Assembly: GCF_026421305.1 (NCBI RefSeq)
Contig: NZ_JAPJBQ010000004.1
Coordinates: 248,001 to 312,000, forward strand
Reading direction: 5' to 3'
Length of the DNA stretch: 64,000 nt
DNA from: Dyella silvae
Lineage (GTDB): Bacteria > Pseudomonadota > Gammaproteobacteria > Xanthomonadales > Rhodanobacteraceae
Below the pieces are notes generated by a model. The model did no database searches. It was not told the origin of the DNA and saw only the letters and a list, made by a program, of their open reading frames with translations. Positions 8,261 through 17,167 of this stretch are shown in pieces (the first letter of the stretch is position 1; each line of letters opens with the position of its first letter). Position numbers and translations under genes: made by a program.

Positions 8261-9160
8261 ATGACCAACGGCGAGAAAGTATGGATAGCGGAGAACGGCC
8301 AGAAGAGTGGCCCGTTCCTCGAAGAGGATGTGCGCCGCTGGATGGCCGAAGGCCGCTATGGGCCCGATACGCTCGCCTGGCGCAAGGGCATGCCGGAGTG
8401 GGTACCGCTGTACTCGCTGTTCCCGGAAAGCGCCGCGACACCACCGTCACCTCCGCCACCGAAAGCCACGGCGAGCGCCCCTGCCGTATTCGCTGCCGAA
8501 GATCGCCCGGGCGCAACCTACAGCTATGACGAGCGTGCGCCTGCACCGGCTTTTTCGCGTGCTGAGTATGCACCGCACGACGACTACGACTCGGACACAG
8601 CGAACCGTCGTGACCTGCCTGCGCCGCCATCCCTGCACTGGGGGCTGGTGCTGCTGTTCACCATCCTCACCTTCGGCATCTTCGCCATCGTCTGGCCATT
8701 CATCCAGGCCAACTGGGTGCGCAAGATCGACGGTGACAGCAAGGCCACCATGATGCTGGCTGGCGCACTGGGCTGCCTCTTCGTTGGTGAGGTGTTCTCG
8801 GCGGGCAACCGGGGATCCTTGCTCGGCGGCTTGCTGACACTGGCGTATTTGGTGCTATGGCTTGTCGCGTACTTTTCGATGGCCGACTCCATCAAGCGCA
8901 AGCTCGCCGATTACAGCCTGCCGGTGGAGATTGGCGGCGTGACGCTGTTCTTCTTCAACACGTATTACCTGCAAGGGCAGCTGAGCTGGATTTCGCGCTG
9001 GAAGAACACGGGGTCTAGCAACCCGAAGGCGCCGAAGGGCGTGTTTTATCTTCTTTTCATCATTCCCTTTATGCTCGCGATACTGGCTGCGATCGCTATT
9101 CCGTCGTATCAGCAGTATGTGAAGCGAGCTCATGCGATTGAGGCGCAGCAGGGGGAGTAG
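8261..9160 (+). CDS. GYF_2-domain membrane protein with pilin-like C-terminal helix
   Basis: 299 residues. Residues 1-55 form a GYF_2 (DUF4339) domain: VWIAENGQKSGPFLEEDVRRW, then GPDTLAWRKGMPEWVPL. A linker rich in Pro and Ala follows (SPPPPKATASAP). Then come hydrophobic segments: LVLLFTILTFGIFAIVW, a pair around MMLAGALGCLFVGEV and LLTLAYLVLWLVAYFSM, a short one at LFFFNTYYL, and last FIIPFMLAILAAIAIPSYQQYVKRA. That last stretch looks like the first helix of a type IV pilin (AILAAIAIPSYQQYVKRA), but it is at the C-terminal end and no pilin globular domain follows. Function unknown; GYF domains bind proline-rich peptides in known cases. Confidence 0.75.
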   Translation: MTNGEKVWIAENGQKSGPFLEEDVRRWMAEGRYGPDTLAWRKGMPEWVPLYSLFPESAATPPSPPPPKATASAPAVFAAEDRPGATYSYDERAPAPAFSRAEYAPHDDYDSDTANRRDLPAPPSLHWGLVLLFTILTFGIFAIVWPFIQANWVRKIDGDSKATMMLAGALGCLFVGEVFSAGNRGSLLGGLLTLAYLVLWLVAYFSMADSIKRKLADYSLPVEIGGVTLFFFNTYYLQGQLSWISRWKNTGSSNPKAPKGVFYLLFIIPFMLAILAAIAIPSYQQYVKRAHAIEAQQGE

Positions 9161-9192
9161 TTGGGGCGCTTTGCGTTGATTGATGGAAGACG

Positions 9193-9220
9193 AAAGCCCG
9201 CCTTATGGCGGGCTTTTTTT
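9193..9220 (+). terminator. Rho-independent terminator after the GYF-domain gene
   Basis: AAGCCCGCC / GGCGGGCTT stem with loop TTAT followed by seven T. It lies about 30 bp after the stop at 9160. Confidence 0.9.
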
Positions 9221-9521
9221 GTGGGCCTGGCTCAGCGCTTCTGGATGGGTCGCGCGGGTGGGCTAACGTTGTTGACGTTTATCAGGTTGGGAAAGTGATG
9301 CACTTAGTAGGTGCGTCTTCGTGCTTGCTTTCCTTGCTGAAAACAAAAGCAGCCTTGTTAGGGCGAGCCTTCTTTTCGTGCAGGGTGGGATTGTTCGCCC
9401 CATCCATGGGGCTCACCCCTCCGCGCTGCGCGCTACGGGGCCAGCGCGTTGCGCTGTCCAAATTTGTTCCAGACAAATTTGTCGAACGAGGTTCGCCTCC
9501 CGAACCCTCCCAACGAAAAAC
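9221..9521. other. Non-coding spacer between two terminators
   Basis: About 300 bp with no credible gene. It contains only short palindromes (for example ACAAATTTG repeated in inverted form around 9460-9480) and lies between the terminators of the GYF gene and of tRNA-Gln. Confidence 0.5.
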
Positions 9522-9553
9522 AAAAAGCCCGCCGTAAAGGCGGGCTTTTTGTT
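9522..9553 (-). terminator. Terminator of tRNA-Gln transcript
   Basis: A 12-bp perfect stem (AAAAAGCCCGCC / GGCGGGCTTTTT) with loop GTAAA. It reads as a terminator with a T run on the minus strand, just after tRNA-Gln, and has a T run on the plus strand as well. Confidence 0.85.
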
Positions 9554-9555
9554 TT

Positions 9556-9629
9556 TGGCTGGGAGACTAGGATTCGAACCTAGATAAACGGAGTCAGAGT
9601 CCGTTGTCCTACCGTTAGACGATCTCCCA
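9556..9629 (-). tRNA. tRNA-Gln (anticodon CTG)
   Basis: On the minus strand the sequence starts TGGGAGA and ends TCTCCCA-G-CCA, giving a 7-bp acceptor stem and an encoded CCA. The anticodon arm is ACGGA-CTCTGAC-TCCGT (anticodon CTG) and the T arm has GGTTCGAATCC. It decodes CAG. It lies 69 bp downstream of rpsI, so it may be cotranscribed with rplM-rpsI. Confidence 0.95.
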
Positions 9630-9698
9630 ATACCCTGCTGAGCGGTGCGCTCTGACTTGATGCACCGGTCAGTCGAAGTGCCTGCTCTCCGAAGAGAA

Positions 9699-10091
9699 TT
9701 AGCGCTTCGAGAACTGGGTGGCGCGACGAGCCTTGTGGAGACCGACCTTCTTACGCTCGACTTCACGAGCATCGCGGGTCACAAAGCCAGCCTTGCGCAG
9801 CTGGGACTTCAGGCTTTCGTCGTACTCGATCAGCGCGCGAGCGATACCGAGACGGATCGCGCCGGCCTGGCCGGTGATGCCGCCACCAGCGACGGTGACG
9901 TTCACGTCAAACTTGTCGGTCGCTTCGATCAGTTCGAGCGGCTGACGCACGATCATGCGGGACGTCTCACGACCGAAGAACTGGTCGAGGGTCTTGCCGT
10001 TGACGGTGATCGCGCCGGTGCCCTTGCGAAGGAACACGCGAGCGGCGGAGGTCTTGCGGCGGCCGGTGCCGTAGTTCTGCTGGATCGCCAT
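9699..10091 (-). CDS. rpsI: 30S ribosomal protein S9
   Basis: 130 residues, the normal length. It starts [20 protein letters not shown] and ends with the conserved basic tail [14 protein letters not shown] whose terminal Arg reaches the P-site tRNA in ribosome structures. [19 protein letters not shown] is the family centre. It follows rplM by 9 bp in the conserved rplM-rpsI operon. Confidence 0.98.
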   Translation of the reverse strand: MAIQQNYGTGRRKTSAARVFLRKGTGAITVNGKTLDQFFGRETSRMIVRQPLELIEATDKFDVNVTVAGGGITGQAGAIRLGIARALIEYDESLKSQLRKAGFVTRDAREVERKKVGLHKARRATQFSKR

Positions 10092-10100
10092 AATGATTCC

Positions 10101-10529
10101 TTAGATTTCCAGCGCCTGCGGCTGCTGAGCGGTATGCGGATGTTCGGCACCGCCGTACACCTTGAGCTTGCGGTACATCGCGCGGCCGAGCGGATTCTTC
10201 GGCAGCATGCCCTTGACGGCGATTTCGATGACGCGCTCCGGATGCGAGGCCAGCATGTCCTTCAGACTCGTGGTCTTCAGGTTGCCGACGTAGCCGGTGA
10301 AGCGGTGGTACATCTTGTCGTCCAGCTTGGCACCCGTGACGGCAACCTTCTCGGCGTTGACAACGACGATGTAATCGCCCGTGTCGACGTGCGGAGTGAA
10401 TTCCGGCTTGTGCTTGCCGCGCAGACGGCGGGCGATCTCGGTCGAGAGACGACCGAGCGTCTTGTCCGTGGCGTCAATCACGAACCAATCGCGCTTGACG
10501 CTTTCCGGCTTGGCGCTGAACGTTTTCAT
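10101..10529 (-). CDS. rplM: 50S ribosomal protein L13
   Basis: 142 residues. It starts [20 protein letters not shown], and contains [26 protein letters not shown] and [21 protein letters not shown], all strongly conserved in L13. The open frame continues 18 codons upstream but the ATG at 10529 gives the standard protein. It is the first gene of the rplM-rpsI unit. Confidence 0.98.
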   Translation of the reverse strand: MKTFSAKPESVKRDWFVIDATDKTLGRLSTEIARRLRGKHKPEFTPHVDTGDYIVVVNAEKVAVTGAKLDDKMYHRFTGYVGNLKTTSLKDMLASHPERVIEIAVKGMLPKNPLGRAMYRKLKVYGGAEHPHTAQQPQALEI

Positions 10530-10547
10530 TTCAGAATACCTAGTCTG

Positions 10548-10562
10548 CCGCCTCAAGGGCGG
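10548..10562 (-). promoter_or_regulatory. Short hairpin in the rplM leader
   Basis: A 5-bp GC stem (CCGCC / GGCGG) with a 5-nt loop lies 19 bp upstream of the rplM start. E. coli L13 controls its own operon through the mRNA leader, so this could be part of such a site, but the match is only positional. Confidence 0.25.
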
Positions 10563-10660
10563 TTCACGTAATCGGTGGAACAAAGGCGCGAGATGATAAC
10601 GGAGTTTTCATCAATCGCGCAAGCCCACCGACCGGTGGGATGCGAGCTGGCAATGATAGC

Positions 10661-11878
10661 ATGATCAGCATGGCGCTTGAAAAGCCCCCCACTACTCTTA
10701 AACAGAGCATCAGCACGCTGGCTGACCAGTGCGTGCAGTGCGGCCTGTGCCTGCCGGTATGCCCTACCTATGCACTGGATGGCAACGAGGCGGAGTCCCC
10801 ACGAGGCCGCATCGCGATTGCCGCCGCCCTGGCGCGCGGGGATGCGGAGCCCACGGCGGCTCTGCGCATCCACCTCGATCACTGCCTGGGCTGCCTCAAC
10901 TGCGAGCGGGTATGCCCGGCCCACGTGAAATACGGTGAGTTGCTGGTGGAAACCCGCGCACTGATCGGCCCGATGGCCCATCGCCCACGCGCGCTGCTCG
11001 CCATGCTGAAACAGCCAACGCTGCTCAGGCTCGCGACCCGTATCGGTGGCGCCGTGGGGCTGGCTCGCTGGAAGGCGCGACTAAGCGCTCGCCTGCCGGC
11101 AGATTCGGCGTGGCGATCAGCACTGGAAACACTGCCCGCCGTCGCTGACCAAACACCGCCACAGGCAGCGGCAAACGCGCCATCAGACGCACCGGTCGTA
11201 GCGCTGTTTCCCGGTTGCGTGGCGAGCGTGGAAGACGCTGCCGCTGAAGCAGCCGCCACGGCATTGCTGCGCGCCGCGGGTTATCAGGTCACCCGCTTGC
11301 CGGCGTTCTGCTGTGGCGCGATGGATCTGCATGGCGGTGAGCTACAGGCCGCTGATCGACTGGCTGAGCGGGTACGCGAGACCTGGATGGCGTCCGGTGC
11401 AACGCAGCTGGTGACCGTCACTCCCGGCTGTCTGGGCACCTTGCGCCGCGCGCTGCCCGACGTCACCGTCACTGACCCGATTACTCTGCTTGCCGCGCGA
11501 GCCGACCGACTGAGCTTCCGTCCGCTTGCGCGGCGTGTGGCGCTGCATGTGCCGTGCACGCAGCTCAATGTGGCGCGCAATGAGAACGCGCTGCAAAACT
11601 TGCTGCGCAAAGTTCCGGAGCTTGAGGTGGCGAGAATACCGGCCCCGCCCCACTGCTGCGGAGCAGCGGGTTCGCACATGCTGGAGTTTCCCGAGCGCGC
11701 CGCTCGCCTGCGCGAAGGTGTGCTGGGACAGATCGCCATCTTGGCGCCACAGCAAGTGTTGTCGTCCAATATCGGTTGCCGCCTGCACCTGACCGCGGGC
11801 ATGGATGCCGAAGGCCAGCGCTGGCCGGCCATGCATCCGCTGACGTTGCTGGCGCAGCAACTGGAGATATCGCCATGA
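10661..11878 (+). CDS. (Fe-S)-binding oxidoreductase subunit, GlcF-like
   Basis: 405 residues. Two 4Fe-4S motifs lie near the N-terminus ([14 protein letters not shown] and [18 protein letters not shown]). Two CCG domains follow: one with PGCVAS ... [11 protein letters not shown], the second with HVPCTQLN ... [12 protein letters not shown]. This is the layout of the iron-sulfur subunit of glycolate oxidase (GlcF) and related D-2-hydroxyacid dehydrogenases, which pass electrons from a flavoprotein partner to the quinone pool. No flavoprotein partner lies in the window, so the substrate is open. It overlaps coq7 by 4 bp (ATGA), giving a link with quinone synthesis. Confidence 0.85.
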   Translation: MISMALEKPPTTLKQSISTLADQCVQCGLCLPVCPTYALDGNEAESPRGRIAIAAALARGDAEPTAALRIHLDHCLGCLNCERVCPAHVKYGELLVETRALIGPMAHRPRALLAMLKQPTLLRLATRIGGAVGLARWKARLSARLPADSAWRSALETLPAVADQTPPQAAANAPSDAPVVALFPGCVASVEDAAAEAAATALLRAAGYQVTRLPAFCCGAMDLHGGELQAADRLAERVRETWMASGATQLVTVTPGCLGTLRRALPDVTVTDPITLLAARADRLSFRPLARRVALHVPCTQLNVARNENALQNLLRKVPELEVARIPAPPHCCGAAGSHMLEFPERAARLREGVLGQIAILAPQQVLSSNIGCRLHLTAGMDAEGQRWPAMHPLTLLAQQLEISP

Positions 11879-12516
11879 ATGCACGCACGCTTTCCCCGCT
11901 TGACCGCCTGCTGGCTGGCATCGAACGCGCCCTGGAAACCGTGGCCGGCGCCCCTGAGGCGGCTCGCCCTTCGCCTGCCGACGCTTTCGAAGAGGCCGAA
12001 CTGGACGACGCCGAACGCCGCCACGCGGCCGGACTCATGCGTATCAACCACACCGGTGAAGTCTGCGCACAGGCGCTTTATGACGGCCAGGCCGCTCTGG
12101 CACGCAACGAAGCCAACCGCGCGCACCTGCTGCATGCCGCCGCCGAGGAAACCGACCACCTCGCCTGGTGCACCGAGCGCCTGAGGGAGCTGGACAGCCG
12201 CCCCAGCCTGCTCAATCCGCTGTGGTACGCCGGCAGCTACGCCATCGGCGCCATCGCCGCGATGGCCGGCGATGCGGTGAGCCTGGGTTTTGTGGTGGAG
12301 ACAGAGCGGCAGGTGGAAGCCCATCTCGAAGAGCATCTGGACAAGCTGCCGCCACAAGATGAGCGCTCCCGCGCCGTGCTGACCCAGATGCAGGCAGATG
12401 AGATTCGCCATGCGCATGACGCGCGTGAGCGTGGGGGCATTGATTTGCCGTTCCCCGTCCCTGGCGTGATGCATTTGACGTCAATGGTGATGAAGGCTGT
12501 GGCTTATCGGGTTTAA
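11875..12516 (+). CDS. coq7: 3-demethoxyubiquinol 3-hydroxylase
   Basis: 213 residues. This di-iron monooxygenase carries out a late hydroxylation in ubiquinone synthesis at the inner membrane. The di-iron ligands are visible as [45 protein letters not shown] and [11 protein letters not shown] (Glu and ExxH motifs). Hydrophobic helices around [21 protein letters not shown] fit membrane association. The chosen ATG at 11875 lies in the stop of the upstream gene; the longer open frame from 11776 is inside that gene. Some Xanthomonadales use Coq7 in place of UbiF. Confidence 0.95.
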   Translation: MNARTLSPLDRLLAGIERALETVAGAPEAARPSPADAFEEAELDDAERRHAAGLMRINHTGEVCAQALYDGQAALARNEANRAHLLHAAAEETDHLAWCTERLRELDSRPSLLNPLWYAGSYAIGAIAAMAGDAVSLGFVVETERQVEAHLEEHLDKLPPQDERSRAVLTQMQADEIRHAHDARERGGIDLPFPVPGVMHLTSMVMKAVAYRV

Positions 12517-12537
12517 AAGCCCGGATTGTCATGCTTT

Positions 12538-12589
12538 CGCGAGCACCCGTCCCTCACCCCAACCCTCTCCCCGGAGGGGAGAGGGAGTA
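12538..12589. repeat. REP-like repeat, CCCTCTCCCCGGAGGGGAGAGGG family
   Basis: GCGAGCACCC..CCCTCACCCCAACCCTCTCCCCGGAGGGGAGAGGG. It is the same family as the copies near 525, 1412 and 53115 in this window. It lies between coq7 and the coq7/speD terminator. Confidence 0.85.
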
Positions 12590-12593
12590 AAGA

Positions 12594-12621
12594 AAAAAAA
12601 CCCGCCTTTCGGCGGGTTTTT
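12594..12621. terminator. Bidirectional terminator between coq7 and speD
   Basis: A GC stem AAACCCGCC / GGCGGGTTT with loop TTTC, flanked by eight A on one side and a T run on the other. It serves the convergent coq7 and speD genes and partly overlaps the position of the speD stop at 12624. Confidence 0.88.
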
Positions 12622-12623
12622 CG

Positions 12624-13409
12624 TTACATCAGGTTGCGGCCATGGAAGAGCTCTTCGATCTCGCGGCGCAGCAGCGATTCGATGCGCTGGCGCTCCTTGA
12701 ACGAGAGGTCGTCGGCATGCGCCTCGAAGAGGTACGTATCAAGGTCGAAGTCCTTGATGTGCATCTTCGTGTGGAACATGTTCTCCTGATACACGTTCAC
12801 GTCGAACATCTCGTACTTCTGACGGATGTGCTTGGCCAGGTAGTCCTGCACCGAGTTGATCTTGTGGTCGATGAAGTGCTTCTTGCCCTTCACGTCGCGG
12901 GTGAAGCCGCGCACGCGGTAGTCGGCAATGACGATGTCTGACTCGAAGCTGTCGATCAGGTAGTTCAGGGCCTTCAGCGGCGAGATGACGCCGCAGGTGG
13001 CCACGTCGATGTCCGCGCGGAAGGTCGCAATGCCGTTGTGCGGGTGCGTTTCCGGGTAGGTGTGGACGGTAATGTGGCTCTTGTCCAGGTGCGCCACCAC
13101 GGCATCGGAGATGGTGTCGCGGCCGAGCTTCTCCACCACGGGCTCCTCGGAGATGAGGATCGTGACGGAAGCGCCTTGCGGATCGTAATCCTGGCGTGCG
13201 ATGTTGAGGATGTTGGCACCGATGATCTCAGCCACGTCCGTCAGGATCTGGGTGAGGCGATCGGCGTCGTACTGCTCATCGATGTACTCGATGTAGCGTT
13301 GGCGCTGTTCTTCAGACACTGCATAGCAAATGTCGTAGATGTTGAAGCTCAGAGCCTTAGTCAAATTGTTGAAGCCCTGCAGACGCAGGCGCGGAAGCGG
13401 TTTCACCAC
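12624..13409 (-). CDS. speD: S-adenosylmethionine decarboxylase proenzyme
   Basis: 261 residues. It produces decarboxylated AdoMet for spermidine synthesis and cleaves itself to form a pyruvoyl group. The self-cleavage site is K-S in [13 protein letters not shown] with Ser111, equal to E. coli Ser112. The protein also has [19 protein letters not shown] and [20 protein letters not shown], both typical of the proteobacterial class. I chose the GTG at 13409 (protein begins M-V-K-P-L-P-R-L) because GGAGAG lies 5 bp upstream and because this is the usual start in Xanthomonadales; the open frame from 13568 has no family support. It is divergent from clp. Confidence 0.95.
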   Translation of the reverse strand: MVKPLPRLRLQGFNNLTKALSFNIYDICYAVSEEQRQRYIEYIDEQYDADRLTQILTDVAEIIGANILNIARQDYDPQGASVTILISEEPVVEKLGRDTISDAVVAHLDKSHITVHTYPETHPHNGIATFRADIDVATCGVISPLKALNYLIDSFESDIVIADYRVRGFTRDVKGKKHFIDHKINSVQDYLAKHIRQKYEMFDVNVYQENMFHTKMHIKDFDLDTYLFEAHADDLSFKERQRIESLLRREIEELFHGRNLM

Positions 13410-13630
13410 AGCGACTCTCCAGGCCGGGAAGGGGCCAGCAGCAGAGGGCGGGTTAGCTACAAGGGTCCCCGCTAGATAATTGAACGTGAAAGCGGGAAGC
13501 TTCCACGACCCTTGTGACCGGAGCGCGACAAAGGGATCGCGTCGGAAAGACCGTGAAGTATGCGGCAAAAAAAGGGAAAACTGAACCTTCGGCTGATTAG
13601 GTTACTTTGCCATAATGCCCGGAGGGGGGA

Positions 13631-14383
13631 ATGGATTGGACTATCGGGGGACGCTTGCGGCCCCCGTTTGAATCTATGGGATCTAACGTGGCGCAACTCA
13701 AATATCAGCTACAACAAGCCTTTGAACGTTCTCAGGCGCCAGCCAACTTTGCACCGGATCCGGCCTCGATGGAGCGCTTTCTGGCGCTTTGCCATCGCCG
13801 GCGCTACCCGGGCAAGACCGCAATCATCCGTCCGGGCGATCCCGCAAACACGCTTTATTACATCGTGGACGGCTCGCTGGCCGTTTGCACCGAAGATGAA
13901 CAGGGTCGCGAGCTGATCCTGGCCTACCTCAGCCGTGGCCAGTTCATCGGCGAGATGGGCCTGTTCGTGGAGCAAGCCCAGCGCGAGTCCATGGTGCGCA
14001 CCCGCACCGCCTGCGAAATGGCCGAAATCAGCTACGAGCGCCTGTTCCAGCTGATGGAAGGCCCGCTGCGCGAGGAATGCCCGAAGATCCTGTTTGCGAT
14101 CGGCTCCCAGCTGACCCACCGTCTGCTGCGCACCTCGCGCCAGGTCAGCCGCATGGCGTTCATGGATGTGACCAACCGCATCTCCAAGACGCTGCTGGAC
14201 CTGTGCCAGGAGCCAGATGCGATGACCCATCCGGACGGCACCCAGATCCGCATTTCCCGTCAGGAAGTGAGCCGTATCGTGGGTTGTTCCCGCGAAATGG
14301 TCGGCCGCGTGCTCAAGCAGCTCGAAGAGCAGCGCATGATCGATGTGGCGGGCAAGACCATCGTGGTGCGCGGCACCCGCTGA
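13631..14383 (+). CDS. clp: CRP/FNR-family regulator Clp (CRP-like protein)
   Basis: 250 residues. Residues about 45-165 form a cyclic-nucleotide-binding domain (YYIVDGSLAV, LAYLSRGQFIGEMGLF, RTRTACEMAEISY). The C-terminal part is a Crp-type helix-turn-helix (RISRQEVSRIVGCSREMVGRVLKQLEEQ). In Xanthomonas, Clp binds c-di-GMP and activates virulence and motility genes. GGAGGGGGGA directly before the ATG at 13631 supports this start; a second ATG at 13676 would give a protein closer to the 230 residues of Xanthomonas Clp. A possible -10 (CATAAT, 13611) would place the transcript start very close to the first ATG. Divergence from speD is conserved in the order. Confidence 0.92.
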   Translation: MDWTIGGRLRPPFESMGSNVAQLKYQLQQAFERSQAPANFAPDPASMERFLALCHRRRYPGKTAIIRPGDPANTLYYIVDGSLAVCTEDEQGRELILAYLSRGQFIGEMGLFVEQAQRESMVRTRTACEMAEISYERLFQLMEGPLREECPKILFAIGSQLTHRLLRTSRQVSRMAFMDVTNRISKTLLDLCQEPDAMTHPDGTQIRISRQEVSRIVGCSREMVGRVLKQLEEQRMIDVAGKTIVVRGTR

Positions 14384-14414
14384 GCTCACCCGGCCACTGA
14401 CACCACCACCTGTC

Positions 14415-14444
14415 GCGTCATCCCGGTCATGGCCGGGATGACGC
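14415..14444. terminator. Hairpin between convergent clp and MarR-GNAT gene
   Basis: A perfect 12-bp stem GCGTCATCCCGG / CCGGGATGACGC with a 6-nt loop. It lies between two convergent genes. The TCATCCCGG core is also typical of dispersed REP hairpins, so it may be both. Confidence 0.55.
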
Positions 14445-14472
14445 CTCGGGCACTCCGGGCGGTGGCGCCTCG

Positions 14473-15462
14473 TCAGCCCTTGGCGGCACTGGCCCGTGCC
14501 ATCTCGACTTTTTCCGGCCGGTAGACCATGTACACATCCGCCCGCTCGTAATGCGATCCGGGGCGGACCGACGGCTGCAACACAAAGCCCACTTGCTCGT
14601 ACATGCGCAGCGCTGTCTTGAGACGGCTATTGGATTCGAGGAACAGTTCCTTGCCGTCGCGCCGGTGAAACTCGTCGATGGCCGCCGCCAGCAGGCTGCG
14701 GCCGGCACCCATGCCGCGAAAGGTTTCATCCACGCCCATCTTGGATAGCTCGTAAACGCCCCGCGACTCCTGCAGCAGAGCGCAGGTGCCAATCACCTCG
14801 CCGCCAAGCTGCGCGAAGAAGATGGCACCGCCCGGCCCCAGCACATATCGCTCCGGGTCGCCCAGCAGCTCGCGATCAATGTCCTCGATACGGAAATGCC
14901 GCTCCAGCCACTGCGCATTGAGGCGGTAAAAGTGGTCCTTCAACGCGGGCTCGTACGGCACGACTTCGAGCCTGGCGGACGTCAACGCGGCGTGCTCGGC
15001 GAGCATGGCGTTGACCACCGGACGATCTTCCAGGGCTTGCTCCGTCGCGGCCAGGGCCTCGAGCAAGTGGGCGAGTCCTTCTTCTCCCAGCGAGGCCCGA
15101 ATGCCGCGGCGAACGGCCACCCAGATCGGGCCCAGCGCCGACACGGCGGTCCGCCCCTTGTCGGTCAGCACGAGCAGGCTGCGGCGGCCGTCCTGCACGT
15201 CCTTCTTGCGCCGCACCAGACCCGCGTCAACCAGTTTGTCGGCCAGCTGGCTGACCGCCGAATGGGTCTGGCCAATGGCCGCCGCTACATCGCTGACGGT
15301 GGTCTCACCGTGCTCCCACAGGAACCGCAGCACCGGAAACCAGCGCGATTCCACGCCAGCGCCGCACGAACGATAGACCTCGTCCACTGCGGCGTAGAAG
15401 TGATCACTGAGCGACTTGAGCCGACTGCCAAGCGCCAATTGGGCGAGCGAAGGAAGATACAT
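14473..15462 (-). CDS. MarR-family regulator fused to a GNAT acetyltransferase
   Basis: 329 residues. Residues about 1-150 form a MarR winged helix (VLRFLWEHGETTVSDVAAAIGQTHSAVSQLADKLVDAGLVRRKKDVQDGR). Residues about 165-329 form a GNAT domain with the acetyl-CoA loop GMGAGRSLLAAAIDEF and a preceding GVYELSKMGVDETF strand. Fusions of this kind are a recognised family; the regulator probably controls its own or a neighbour's gene while the acetyltransferase acts on a small molecule or a protein, but the substrate is unknown. It stands alone, convergent with clp. Confidence 0.88.
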   Translation of the reverse strand: MYLPSLAQLALGSRLKSLSDHFYAAVDEVYRSCGAGVESRWFPVLRFLWEHGETTVSDVAAAIGQTHSAVSQLADKLVDAGLVRRKKDVQDGRRSLLVLTDKGRTAVSALGPIWVAVRRGIRASLGEEGLAHLLEALAATEQALEDRPVVNAMLAEHAALTSARLEVVPYEPALKDHFYRLNAQWLERHFRIEDIDRELLGDPERYVLGPGGAIFFAQLGGEVIGTCALLQESRGVYELSKMGVDETFRGMGAGRSLLAAAIDEFHRRDGKELFLESNSRLKTALRMYEQVGFVLQPSVRPGSHYERADVYMVYRPEKVEMARASAAKG

Positions 15463-15621
15463 GGACTACCCCAAATACATGTAAGCACTAACGCAACTTC
15501 ACCACGCGAGGCGAGACCGGCCACCTACCCAAAAGCTGTAAGTGCGCCCTGAGTGCAAAAAAGCCGGCACGCCGCCGCGGTCGCCCGCAGCGTGCTCTTC
15601 CGATCAGAGACGAGAGTCGGG
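15463..15621. other. Non-coding gap with an adapter-like 14-mer
   Basis: About 160 bp upstream of the MarR-GNAT gene and downstream of the HAD gene. No gene is seen. The stretch GTGCTCTTCCGATC at 15592-15605 is identical to 14 bases of the common 3' end of an Illumina read-2 adapter. Confidence 0.5.
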
Positions 15622-16323
15622 CTAGAACCAGTCGACGCGGGTGATCGTTCGCCCCAGCGCCTTTTCCAGCTTTTTGCACAGCTTGGGCGTGCCATTGACC
15701 AGCACAGCTTCCGCCGCAGGCTTCAGCATGGGGGCATCGACCAGTGAATCGCTATAGGCCACATGCCACTCCCCAACACCGGCGGCAGCCAGCCGGGCGG
15801 GTTTGCGCCGGCCCACGTTGTGCTGTTTCACGCGCATGCCCAGCAGGCCCGGCCGCAGTTGCGAGGCCAGTACTTCGATATCAGCGAGACCCAGCTGCGC
15901 CAGGATGTGGCTCACCAGCACGTGCTCGCAGCCGGTGACCACGATGACGCGATCACCCTCCGCCTGATGGCGGCGCAGGACGTTCAGCCCATCGCGGCAG
16001 AATTGCCTGGGACGGCGCACCAGACTGGCCGCAAACGCCTCGGTAACCGTTTTGTAGCTGCGCTCGTTCAGTCCCAACAACCCCACATGCACGAGCGAGC
16101 GCCCCGCCAGCTTGCGCGAGAACGGCGCCATCAGCGCCACCCAGGGCAGCGCCAGCACGGCCGCCAGCTTGCGCAGCACCGAACGCTGAAACTGGTGGCG
16201 CATGAACAGGTAAAACGCATCGCCGTGGATCAACACGCCGTCGAAATCGAACAGCACGGTGCGCGGCGCAGAAACGGCGGCTTCCGCCACCTGCGGCGTG
16301 GAACAGATTTCCCCTGTGGACAT
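15622..16323 (-). CDS. HAD-IB family phosphatase
   Basis: 233 residues. HAD motifs are visible: motif I VLFDFDGVLIHGDAF (nucleophile Asp), motif II in VIVVTGCEH, and motif IV YSDSLVDAPML. A cap segment with hydrophobic residues (LAAVLALPWVALMAPF) is typical of the SerB-related HAD-IB group. The substrate is unknown. It starts 7 bp after trpC, in the same operon direction (trpG-trpD-trpC-HAD). I chose the ATG at 16323; the longer frame would overlap trpC by about 90 bp. Confidence 0.82.
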   Translation of the reverse strand: MSTGEICSTPQVAEAAVSAPRTVLFDFDGVLIHGDAFYLFMRHQFQRSVLRKLAAVLALPWVALMAPFSRKLAGRSLVHVGLLGLNERSYKTVTEAFAASLVRRPRQFCRDGLNVLRRHQAEGDRVIVVTGCEHVLVSHILAQLGLADIEVLASQLRPGLLGMRVKQHNVGRRKPARLAAAGVGEWHVAYSDSLVDAPMLKPAAEAVLVNGTPKLCKKLEKALGRTITRVDWF

Positions 16324-16330
16324 AAGCGGC

Positions 16331-17125
16331 TTATCGGGTGGCGAACAAACGCTTGAGCTCGGTGCCCGGATCGTCGGCGCGCATGAATGCCTCGCCCACC
16401 AGGAACGCGTTGATACCGGCATCGCGCAGCGTGGCCACGTCGTCCGGTGTATGGATGCCGGACTCGCTGACCAGGATGCGGTCGTACTCCATCAGTTGCT
16501 GCAGCTCGATGGAGGTCTCGATCGCCGTATGGAAGGTGCGCAGGTTGCGGTTATTCACGCCGATCAACGGCACCGGCAACGCAAGCGCACGTTCCAATTC
16601 CTCGGCATCGTGCACTTCGCACAACACATCCAGATCGAGCTCAGCCGCCAGCAGGGACAGCTCCAGCAGCGCTGCATCGCTCAGTGCCGCGACAATCAGC
16701 AGGATGCAGTCCGCACCGATCACGCGCGCTTCGTACACCTGGTAGGGGTCGATCACGAAATCCTTGCGCAGCACCGGCAACGAACAGGCGTCGCGTGCCT
16801 GCTGCAGAAAATCTTCGCTGCCGTGGAAGAAATCCTTGTCGGTGAGCACGGAGAGGCATGCCGCCCCGCCCTTCTCATAGCTGCGAGCAATCGCCGCCGG
16901 ATCGAAGTCGTGGCGGATCACGCCCTTGCTCGGGCTGGCGCGCTTCACTTCGGCAATGACGGCAGGCAGACCTGCATCGACCTTAGCCTCGATGGCGGCG
17001 GCGAAGCCACGGGTTTCCGGCAGATCCGCCACGCGCGCGGACAACTCGGCCAGCGGCAACCTGGCGCTACGTTCGGCCACTTCTTCGGTTTTGCGAGTGA
17101 GGATGCGTTGGAGAATGTCGGTCAT
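16331..17125 (-). CDS. trpC: Indole-3-glycerol phosphate synthase
   Basis: 264 residues. It closes the indole ring of CdRP in tryptophan synthesis. It is a TIM barrel with [16 protein letters not shown] at the start, then [69 protein letters not shown] and AFLVGEAFM, all standard for TrpC and including the catalytic Lys and Glu residues. It is monofunctional, with no TrpF domain. It follows trpD by 42 bp. Confidence 0.97.
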   Translation of the reverse strand: MTDILQRILTRKTEEVAERSARLPLAELSARVADLPETRGFAAAIEAKVDAGLPAVIAEVKRASPSKGVIRHDFDPAAIARSYEKGGAACLSVLTDKDFFHGSEDFLQQARDACSLPVLRKDFVIDPYQVYEARVIGADCILLIVAALSDAALLELSLLAAELDLDVLCEVHDAEELERALALPVPLIGVNNRNLRTFHTAIETSIELQQLMEYDRILVSESGIHTPDDVATLRDAGINAFLVGEAFMRADDPGTELKRLFATR

Positions 17126-17167
17126 GACGAAAGCTTGCGGGGATGGGGGATGAAGAGGGCGTGAGCG

